DNA of 64,000 bases from Myxococcales bacterium (lineage in GTDB: Bacteria > Myxococcota_A > Polyangia > Nannocystales > Nannocystaceae), in assembly GCA_020633295.1 (NCBI GenBank), contig JACKDW010000004.1, positions 668,548 to 732,547 of the forward strand, in the 5' to 3' direction. Position numbers and translations under genes: made by a program. Shown in pieces: positions 24,414 to 31,231 of this stretch. Below the pieces are notes generated by a model. It ran no database searches. It saw only the letters and a program-made list of their open reading frames with translations, and was not told where the DNA came from. Every line of letters begins with the position of its first letter. Positions within the stretch are counted from its first letter, which is position 1.

Positions 24414-24713
24414 GTGCTCGCCACCGCGTGCTCTGGCGACGACGAGTGTGTTCGCCGCGCCGCCGCGCCGCTCAGGAAACGGCGAAATTCGGGGCGTAGC
24501 GAGCAGAGTCGAGCTCGGCGCGCGCACTTCATGATGAACGGCTACATGATGAACGGCTACATGATGAACGGCTACATGATGAAGTGCGCGCGCCAGGAGG
24601 TCGTTCGCCCGTCAACGGCCGACGTACGCTGTTTGGGCGAGCTCACGGGATCGCCGGTCGTCTCCATCTGCTTCGCGCCAGTCCGCGACGCGCCGCGTGC
24701 GTCCGCGCTGTGA
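24414..24713 (+). pseudogene. Degenerate NGYMM-repeat peptide gene
   Basis: The frame holds a lipobox-like start (LATACSGDDEC) without its hydrophobic signal core, since a TGA stop lies just upstream. A 23-residue basic stretch follows, and then three NGYMM repeats preceded by Met-Met. After the last repeat comes Lys as in the intact gene at 9640, but the next codon is TGC in place of TGA, so the frame runs on into unlike sequence until 24713. Loss of both the signal and the stop suggests a decayed copy; a short gene starting at ATG 24531 is the alternative. No ribosome binding site is seen. Confidence 0.4.
24517..24594. repeat. NGYMM repeat array flanked by a perfect 16-bp inverted repeat
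   Basis: The left arm (24517-24532, GGCGCGCGCACTTCAT) and right arm (24579-24594) are exact reverse complements. Between them are ATG plus three 15-bp units AACGGCTACATGATG (24537-24581). About 55 bases from the left arm into the array are identical to the array at 31.18-31.23 kb. The arms could form a strong stem with the array in the loop. Confidence 0.92.
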
Positions 24714-24778
24714 CTGGACCCATGGCGGCGCGCCGTCGTGGCGAGCTCGACCTCCTCAGCAGCGCCGCGGGCGGCGGC

Positions 24779-26023
24779 TCACGACTCGCGCGCGATCGAG
24801 AACGCGTCGCGGTACCTCGAAAGGCGCGCGCCGATCACGTCGTCCGTCAGCCCGAAGCGCGCGGCCGTGTAGCGGTGAACGCCGTGGGCGTTCTGCGGGT
24901 ACGCCGACAGGAAGCGCTCGAGTCGCGCTTCGGTACCTGGTCTCCAGGGCAGCTCAAAGTGCTCGTGGACGCGCCGCGTCACCCCCACCGGATCGGCGAC
25001 GAGCTGCTGGTAGCGAACGTCGAAGAAACGCGACCCGTCCCCGCGCTCGCGCAGCGCCATCGCGTGGTCGAGACCGCGGGCCCAGAATTCGAGCTCGCGC
25101 CGTCCGAGCCGATGCATGTCGCGATCGCGCGAGTAGATCTGACGCGTCGTCCCGACCAGGCTGCAGATCGACGGGATGGTCTTGCCAGGATCGCGGTGCG
25201 TCTGAATGATGCACGCGTCGGGGTAGACCGCGAGCAGGGCGTCGAGCGCGTGCATGTGCTGCGGCGCCTTCAGGACCCAGCGGGTCGTCGCCACGCGCCG
25301 CTGGAGGACCTGCAGCTGCACCCTGTGGAAGCGGTACGCGGGCGCCATGTCCTGACGCCAGAGCCAGTCGTGGTAGCTCGGGATGTGCCCGAAGGTGTGG
25401 GCCGTGAAGTTGGCGAAGGCGTGGTTGAACAGCATCAAGCACTCGTCCGGCGCGTCCGCGCGCAGCGGGTGGATCTTGCTGGTCGTCGGCGCGAGCCGGT
25501 GGAACTGCGCGAGCTCGCGGGCCACCCGCGCGACGCGAGGGTCGTCGTCGTAGCGCGCGGGATCCGGCGGCGGCGCGGGGTACAGGAGCTCCCACATTCG
25601 GGGAGAGCGAGCGCCACCTGCCTCGGCGAGCAGGTGCTGGAGGATCGTCGTGCCCGTGCGCGGCAGCCCGACGATGAAGATCGGCCGCTCCACCGGCGCG
25701 CGAAGCAGCGCCGGATCGCGCGCGCAGGTCTCGAGGACGCGCAGCCGGCTCTCGAGACGCTGGGTGAGGAAGCGCCGCAGCGCCACGCGCCCGAGGAAGC
25801 TGAGCTCGGCGGTCGCCTCGAGGGCGGCGACGAGCGCCCGGAGGCCCTCGAGCGCCATCGCGTCGCCGAAGTCGTGCAGGCCGGTCGAGGCGCTGGCGGA
25901 CCGCATCAGGCGCTCCGCGTCCAGGGTCATGGGTCGCAGGCCGAGGCGCTCGGCGCCGCGCAGCGCCGAGTCGAGCCCGCGGAGCGGCCAAGGCAGGGTG
26001 AATTCATCGACCGTGAGCGTCAT
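24779..26023 (-). CDS. Sulfotransferase family protein
   Basis: A 414-residue protein with the P-loop-like PAPS site of the sulfotransferase_3 family, IFIVGLPRTGTT near residue 118, and the later 3'-phosphate site region IIQTHRDPGKTIPS. It probably transfers sulfate from PAPS to a hydroxyl on a lipid, sugar or secondary metabolite; the acceptor cannot be told. No signal peptide or membrane helix is seen. I chose the ATG at 26023 (MTLTVDEF); a TATGCA box lies 10 bases upstream, and another ATG lies 15 bases earlier. Downstream of the membrane hydrolase fusion on the same strand with a 53-base gap. Confidence 0.85.
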   Translation of the reverse strand: MTLTVDEFTLPWPLRGLDSALRGAERLGLRPMTLDAERLMRSASASTGLHDFGDAMALEGLRALVAALEATAELSFLGRVALRRFLTQRLESRLRVLETCARDPALLRAPVERPIFIVGLPRTGTTILQHLLAEAGGARSPRMWELLYPAPPPDPARYDDDPRVARVARELAQFHRLAPTTSKIHPLRADAPDECLMLFNHAFANFTAHTFGHIPSYHDWLWRQDMAPAYRFHRVQLQVLQRRVATTRWVLKAPQHMHALDALLAVYPDACIIQTHRDPGKTIPSICSLVGTTRQIYSRDRDMHRLGRRELEFWARGLDHAMALRERGDGSRFFDVRYQQLVADPVGVTRRVHEHFELPWRPGTEARLERFLSAYPQNAHGVHRYTAARFGLTDDVIGARLSRYRDAFSIARES

Positions 26024-26076
26024 GCCGCCCGCGTGCATACACCACGCGAGCGCGACGGCACAGCCTGCGGCGGCGC

Positions 26077-28395
26077 CTACACCGTGCTGCTGACGAGCGC
26101 CGGGTACAGGGCTACCTGGACCCACGCGAGCGTGAACGCGATCGTCACGGCCGGCGCCACGCGGCTGCGCAGCAGCACCTCGGTGGAGATCGAGAACAGC
26201 TCCGCGATCGCGAGGACGCCGAGCATCGCCATCACCTCGGACGCGCCGCTGGCTCCGCGCCCGATCGCGTGGATCTCGAGCAGCGCCGCCCACGTGAGCA
26301 CGCGAGCGAGGAGCGCGAGCGCCTGCGCGCGCGGGCTCGGTTGCCGCGGACCGACCTCGCGCACGACGAGGGTGACCGGGACCAGCGCGAGGCCCCAGCC
26401 GAGCGCCGTGAGGAGACGCCAGGGCGCGAACAGGGCGTGGAAGTAGTAGGCGTTCGCGACCGCCGCGTAGCCGCCGAGCAGCACCACGGTCCCCGCGAGC
26501 CCGATCAACGCGTCGCGCGCGAGCGTTCCCCACCGCGTCGCGCGGGGTCGCCACGCCAGCGCGAGGTAGGGAGCCGCGACCGTGACCGACGCGAGCGCGA
26601 GGTAGATCAGCGCGGTCTGGCGCAGCCGCGCCATCTGCCAGGCCCAGCCCGACCAGAACCACTCACCCGCCCAGAGCGCCGCCGCGAGCCCGCCGAAGAG
26701 GACGCACAGCAGCGCGATCCAGCCGCGCGCGGGCGCGGGCTCGGTCCGCGGGAGCCAGCCGCGCCGACGCCCGAACCCGAGCAGCGCGATCCAGCCGAAG
26801 CTGCCCACGCCCGCCGCCAGCAGCGAGGTCGCGACGTAGGTGTTGTAGTGATGCCGCGTGTCCGCGCCGAGCTCGACGCCGGTCGCCTGCGCGATCCAGT
26901 CGAGCAGCGCGCGGTTGGTCCCGCGGTGGCGCACGAACGCGAGGTGCGGGATGTTGATCGTCGTCGCGCGCCAGGCCGTGCCGTCCTCGAACGAGCCGGC
27001 GGTGCGGTCTACGGGCGCGTTCGGGTACTTCTTGATCTTCCCCGCGCGCCCGACGAACAGCTGGTTACGCCCCGGCCGCAGCCGCTCGAGCGCGCCCTCG
27101 AGCACGACGCGCGCGTCGGGCTGATCCGGCGGGAGCAGCTCGAGCTCGGCGACCGCGATCCCGCCCGAGGAGTGCCCCACGAGCGCGACCTCGCGGCCCG
27201 CGAGCATCCCGGCCGCGCGCATCCCCGCGAGCACCTCGACGAGGCTGCTGGTGAACATCTGGCCGAGGTCGGCGCGGCACGGCGCGCGATGTCCCGAGGG
27301 ACAGGACGCGTCGAGCGGGATCGGCGAGCTCGCGTGCCCCGGCAGATCGACCGCGTAGGCCTCGACGCCGTTGCGCGCGAGCACGCGCGCGAGCGGCAGC
27401 ATCATCTGGTGGCTGCAGCGCCAGCCGTGGACGAGCACGGCCACCGGCGCGTCGTCGGTCATCGCCGCCGGCGCGACGCGCACGTAGGGGGTCTGGAGCG
27501 CGTCGGGCAGCGTCCCGCGCGAGACCTCGATCCCGGCGTCGAGCGTGCGCGCGTAGCTCAGCGCGCCCGCGAGCGTCAGCGCCAGCGCGCCGGTGAGATA
27601 CAGCGACCCACGCCACCAACGCGCTCGCCACCAGCGCGGCGGCGTCCACGAGCTCGCGGTCTCCCCCGGAGGACCGCGCGCGCTCGTCTCGAGCTCGGGA
27701 GCATCGCCAGGTGGGCCCTGACGACGACGCCACACGGCGAGCAGCGCGGCGAGCACGGCCAGCGGCGCCATGTAGAGCAGCTCGGTGAGCGCGACCCCGA
27801 GCACCTGCAGGCGACGCGCGTGATCGGGCCGATCGGACAGCTGCACCACGTCGCGCACGAGCCAGTGCGTGCGCGCCGTGCCGCGCAGGAGCTTGCTCCG
27901 TCGCGCGGCCGCCGAGCGCAGCTGGTCGTCAGACCACTCGGTGCGCAGCAGGCTCTTGCCCATCGGCGACACCGGGATGATCCGACTCGGCGCCCACTGC
28001 CCCTCGATCGAGATCGGCCACAGCAGCAGCGGCGCCTTGCCGCCGGTCGTCATCGCGTCGGTCAGCGCGTGGCTGGCGAGCAGCGTGATGAACAGCGCGC
28101 TCGCCTTGACCAGCGCGCCGCGCGTGCGCGCGAGCTTGCCGAGGCGCGCCAGCAGCCACGCGACCGCGACGCCGACCACGAACGCGAACAGCAGCGAGTG
28201 CGTGAAGCCGCGGTGCCCGAGCGGGTGCCCGTACTGCACCCAGATGTGCATGAGGACATCCGCGTCCGGCAGCATCGGCAGCAGCAGGCAGCACGCGAGC
28301 AGCGTGCCGCGCGTCATGCCCCAGAGCGTCGCGCGGCGCGGGAGCGCCACGCCGAAGACGCCCGCGCCGAGCGCGGCGTGCCCGATGAGCGTCAC
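26077..28395 (-). CDS. Fusion: YdjM-type membrane metal hydrolase plus alpha/beta hydrolase plus membrane tail
   Basis: About 772 residues in three parts. Residues 1-200 match the metal-dependent membrane hydrolase family YdjM (DUF457), with LPDADV and HRGFTHS (61-67) as likely metal ligands and several membrane helices. Residues about 290-530 are an alpha/beta hydrolase with oxyanion segment VLVHGWRCSH, a Ser nucleophile in GHSSGG (about 408) and a late His. The C-terminal 220 residues form six or so further membrane helices. The lipase-like domain would sit between two membrane bundles. I moved the start to GTG 28395, where the family begins (TLIGHAALGAG) and a TACCAT box lies 8 bases upstream. 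This joining of domains is unusual; a lipid-processing role is a guess. Confidence 0.8.
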   Translation of the reverse strand: MTLIGHAALGAGVFGVALPRRATLWGMTRGTLLACCLLLPMLPDADVLMHIWVQYGHPLGHRGFTHSLLFAFVVGVAVAWLLARLGKLARTRGALVKASALFITLLASHALTDAMTTGGKAPLLLWPISIEGQWAPSRIIPVSPMGKSLLRTEWSDDQLRSAAARRSKLLRGTARTHWLVRDVVQLSDRPDHARRLQVLGVALTELLYMAPLAVLAALLAVWRRRQGPPGDAPELETSARGPPGETASSWTPPRWWRARWWRGSLYLTGALALTLAGALSYARTLDAGIEVSRGTLPDALQTPYVRVAPAAMTDDAPVAVLVHGWRCSHQMMLPLARVLARNGVEAYAVDLPGHASSPIPLDASCPSGHRAPCRADLGQMFTSSLVEVLAGMRAAGMLAGREVALVGHSSGGIAVAELELLPPDQPDARVVLEGALERLRPGRNQLFVGRAGKIKKYPNAPVDRTAGSFEDGTAWRATTINIPHLAFVRHRGTNRALLDWIAQATGVELGADTRHHYNTYVATSLLAAGVGSFGWIALLGFGRRRGWLPRTEPAPARGWIALLCVLFGGLAAALWAGEWFWSGWAWQMARLRQTALIYLALASVTVAAPYLALAWRPRATRWGTLARDALIGLAGTVVLLGGYAAVANAYYFHALFAPWRLLTALGWGLALVPVTLVVREVGPRQPSPRAQALALLARVLTWAALLEIHAIGRGASGASEVMAMLGVLAIAELFSISTEVLLRSRVAPAVTIAFTLAWVQVALYPALVSSTV

Positions 28396-28403
28396 TGGCG
28401 TGG

Positions 28404-28409
28404 ATGGTA
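28404..28409 (-). promoter_or_regulatory. -10-like box TACCAT, 8 bases before GTG 28395
   Basis: Minus-strand TACCAT precedes the GTG start of the hydrolase fusion by 8 bases and supports that start over upstream alternatives. Confidence 0.4.
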
Positions 28410-28571
28410 GCCCAAACGTCACGCGTCGGGCGCTCGCCGAGCGCGGCTGCGGTCCGTCTTTGGAGCTGGGCTCGACGTGAGGCCCCGCGACGCGACCCGC
28501 CTCGCTGTGTCATCCTCGACGCGCGGGGACGTCCGCAGCGACCGGCGACGTCGCGCGAGCCCGCGACGCGC

Positions 28572-28577
28572 TACAAC
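28572..28577 (+). promoter_or_regulatory. -10-like box TACAAC, 9 bases before ATG 28587
   Basis: TACAAC is 9 bases before the ATG of the spermidine-synthase-like gene, with no ribosome binding site between. Confidence 0.35.
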
Positions 28578-28586
28578 GTCACGCCC

Positions 28587-31079
28587 ATGGGGACACACTC
28601 GAGCACGGAGCGCGGGCCGTCGTCGGCCGCAGGGGGAGCGAGCGCTCCGCCTCGTGAGCACTCGATGGCGCGCCAGCTCGCGCTCATGGCTCTGCTCGGC
28701 GCGGGGCTGCTCTTGTTCGAAGTCCTGCTGACCCGCGTGCTCGCGATCACGCTGTTCGCGAACCTCGCGTTCGCGGCCGTCGCCCTGGCGCTGCTCGGGA
28801 TGGCCATCGGCGGCTGGATCGCCGCCCGACACGAGCGCCTCGACGACGACCAGCAGCTGCGCAGGGTTCAGCTCGCGCTGCTGCTCGCGGCGATCGGCGC
28901 CGTGCTGGCGATCATCGTCACCACCGCGCTGCCGCTGGTGCCCGCCAAGGTGTTCGCGGGAGACCGCGCGATGACCTCGTGGGCGACGCGCTGGAGGGCG
29001 GTGCGCAACAACCCGCTGCAGCTCAACTTCTGGGCCATCGCGCCCGCGCTCGCGCTGCAGATGGTGCCCTTCGCCGGGGCCGCGTACGCCCAGGCGCTGC
29101 TGCTCGCGCGCCGCTCCGAGCGCGCGGGGCGACTCTACGCCGCTGACGTCGCGGGCGCGTGCGCGGGCGCCTGGTCGGGGCTCTTGCTGCTGCCGCTGCT
29201 GGGGGCGCTCAACGCCGTCGCCGTCGTGATGCTGCTGTTCGTCGCCGCGGCGGCGCTCGTGCCCCTGCCGCGCCGACGTCGGGCGGCGGCCGCGATGCTC
29301 GTGATCGCGACGGCGGCGCTGGTGATCGCGGGCGCGCGACCCCTCGAGATCCGCCACGCCGCGGGCTTCACGGAGCGCCGCGTGGTCGACACCTCGTGGT
29401 CGGCGCTCACGCGCGTGAGCCTGTACGACGAGGCACCTCCCCAGAAAGCGCGCGACGGCGAGCCGACTCTCGTCCGCAGGCCGCAGCTGCAGGTCGACAA
29501 CACGAGCCGCACGCGCGTCGCGTTCGTGGGCGAGCCCCAGTACCGCGAGAACCTCGACCGCTACGCGTCGAGCCTGCGCCCCGAGGGCGCCGTGCTGATC
29601 ATCGGCGCGGGCGGCGGTCAGGAGATCGTCGGCGCGCTCGAGACCGCCGCGCCGGGCACCGTCCGCGCCGTCGACGCCGTCGAGGTCGCCGGCGGGATCC
29701 CGACGCTCATGCGCCGCCACTTCGCCGACCGGCCGGGCTTCGTGCTCGATCAGCCCGGCGTCGCGTACACCGTGGCCGACGGGCGCTCGTTCGTCGAGAT
29801 GCACAACAAGACCTGGTCGGTGATTCAGATGAAGGAGGTCAACTTCCACTCGCTCGCCGGCCAGGCGTCCGCGGCGTGGTCGCCCTCGCTGCTGTTCACG
29901 GTCGAGGCCTACGAGTCGTACCTCGCGCGCCTCGCGGACGACGGCCTGCTCTCGATCGTCAAGTTCTACGGCGGCAGCGGCAACACCAGCACGATGCACA
30001 TGCTCGCGACGATCCGCGCCGCCGCCGATCGCCGCGGGCTGGACCTGTGCCCGCGGACCGTGCTCATCGATCGCGAGTACTCCTACGGCCGCCGGCGGCT
30101 CGTGCTGATCGGGCGCGCCGCGCTCACCGATCACGAGCTCGACGCCATCGAGCGGCGCGCCCGCGCGACCAAGCAGAAGGTCGTCCGCAGCCCCCGCGCG
30201 CCGGCCTCGATCCTGTACGTCGAGCAGCTGCTGTGCGGCGCCGACGACGAGGCGATCGACGAGGCCTACCGCGCGCACGGGGCGATGCTCGAGCCGACGC
30301 GGGACGACCGCCCGTTCGGGCACCAGCACCTCAGCTACGTCTCCGCGCTCAAGCAAGAGCAGCGCGCCGGCGCCGAGGCTGACGTGGCGCTGCAGAGCGC
30401 CAACGTCCGCGCGCTGACCGGGATCATCGGCGGCTTCGTGCTGCTGACGCTGGGGCTGATGACGATCTTCGTGCGCCAGGCGCCCCGCGGCGCGCGGCGG
30501 CGCGCGACGTCCCAGCTCGCGCTGTTCGCCGCGCTCGGGCTCGGCTTCATGCTGCTCGAGATCGTCCTGCTCGAGCGATCGAGCTTGCTCTTGGGACACC
30601 CAACCGTGGGCGTCGTGACGGTGCTGACGGCGATGCTGCTCGCGCTCGCGGCCGGCAGCGCGCTGTCGGAGCGCCTCGTCCCGGAGCGCCGCGCGCTCGC
30701 ACGCCGCGCGCTCGTGATCGCGACGCTCGTCGGCGTCGCCGCGCTGCCGCCGGTGCTGCCCGCGCTCGCGCCGTGGCTGCGCGGGATCAGCCCGACGCTG
30801 CGCCCCGCGATCATCGGCGGCGTGATCCTGATCGGCGCGACGCCGCTGGGGCTGCTGCTGCCGACCGCGCTGCGCGTGATCGGGCGCGATCACGCGGCGC
30901 GCGTGTCGTCGTGCTGGGCGATCAACGGCGCGACCTCGGTGCTCGGCACGGTGAGCGCGGCGCTGCTCGTGCGCACCGTCGGCTTCACCTCGACCGCGCA
31001 CGTCGCCCTCGTGGCCTACGTGATGGCGGTCGCGCTCTGGGTGTGGACGCTGCGCGCGGGCGCGCGCGATCCGAGCTAG
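28587..31079 (+). CDS. Polytopic membrane protein with spermidine-synthase-like domain
   Basis: About 830 residues with an N-terminal bundle of six or more membrane helices, a central soluble domain and a C-terminal bundle of seven or so helices. The soluble part has the Gly-rich SAM or dcSAM site VLIIGAGGGQEIV (about 334) and the ADGRSF segment seen in spermidine-synthase-like methyltransferase folds. Similar two-bundle proteins occur in deltaproteobacteria, usually annotated as spermidine synthase-like without a proven reaction. The conserved catalytic Asp-rich segment of true aminopropyl transferases is replaced by VIQMKEVNFHSL, so real spermidine synthesis is doubtful. ATG 28587 is chosen from the promoter box; the frame is open further upstream. 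Confidence 0.75.
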   Translation: MGTHSSTERGPSSAAGGASAPPREHSMARQLALMALLGAGLLLFEVLLTRVLAITLFANLAFAAVALALLGMAIGGWIAARHERLDDDQQLRRVQLALLLAAIGAVLAIIVTTALPLVPAKVFAGDRAMTSWATRWRAVRNNPLQLNFWAIAPALALQMVPFAGAAYAQALLLARRSERAGRLYAADVAGACAGAWSGLLLLPLLGALNAVAVVMLLFVAAAALVPLPRRRRAAAAMLVIATAALVIAGARPLEIRHAAGFTERRVVDTSWSALTRVSLYDEAPPQKARDGEPTLVRRPQLQVDNTSRTRVAFVGEPQYRENLDRYASSLRPEGAVLIIGAGGGQEIVGALETAAPGTVRAVDAVEVAGGIPTLMRRHFADRPGFVLDQPGVAYTVADGRSFVEMHNKTWSVIQMKEVNFHSLAGQASAAWSPSLLFTVEAYESYLARLADDGLLSIVKFYGGSGNTSTMHMLATIRAAADRRGLDLCPRTVLIDREYSYGRRRLVLIGRAALTDHELDAIERRARATKQKVVRSPRAPASILYVEQLLCGADDEAIDEAYRAHGAMLEPTRDDRPFGHQHLSYVSALKQEQRAGAEADVALQSANVRALTGIIGGFVLLTLGLMTIFVRQAPRGARRRATSQLALFAALGLGFMLLEIVLLERSSLLLGHPTVGVVTVLTAMLLALAAGSALSERLVPERRALARRALVIATLVGVAALPPVLPALAPWLRGISPTLRPAIIGGVILIGATPLGLLLPTALRVIGRDHAARVSSCWAINGATSVLGTVSAALLVRTVGFTSTAHVALVAYVMAVALWVWTLRAGARDPS

Positions 31080-31189
31080 CCCGCGCGCTGGCGCCCCGCG
31101 TGCCGCCGCTGGAACCACCGTGGAACCGCCCCTCGCCCGGCGCGGCGACCCGAGCGATCCCGCGGGCCTGGACCGCGCGCGCGCACTTC

Positions 31190-31231
31190 ATGATGAACGG
31201 CTACATGATGAACGGCTACATGATGAACGGC
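31190..31231 (+). repeat. Third NGYMM array at the start of the ADYC gene
   Basis: ATGATG followed by two full AACGGCTACATGATG units and AACGGC, then the sequence departs into GTTCAACAG. The array and the 13 bases before it match the 24.5-kb copy exactly over about 55 bases. Confidence 0.92.

Noticed and set aside
24402..24530. A complete lipoprotein gene upstream of the second NGYMM array
   Set aside because: A stop codon lies directly before the lipobox-like segment, so no hydrophobic signal core can be encoded in this frame.
26269..28410. Long plus-strand open frame opposite the hydrolase fusion
   Set aside because: Its composition is Arg/Ala/Glu low complexity without motifs, whereas the minus strand encodes clear hydrolase and membrane segments.
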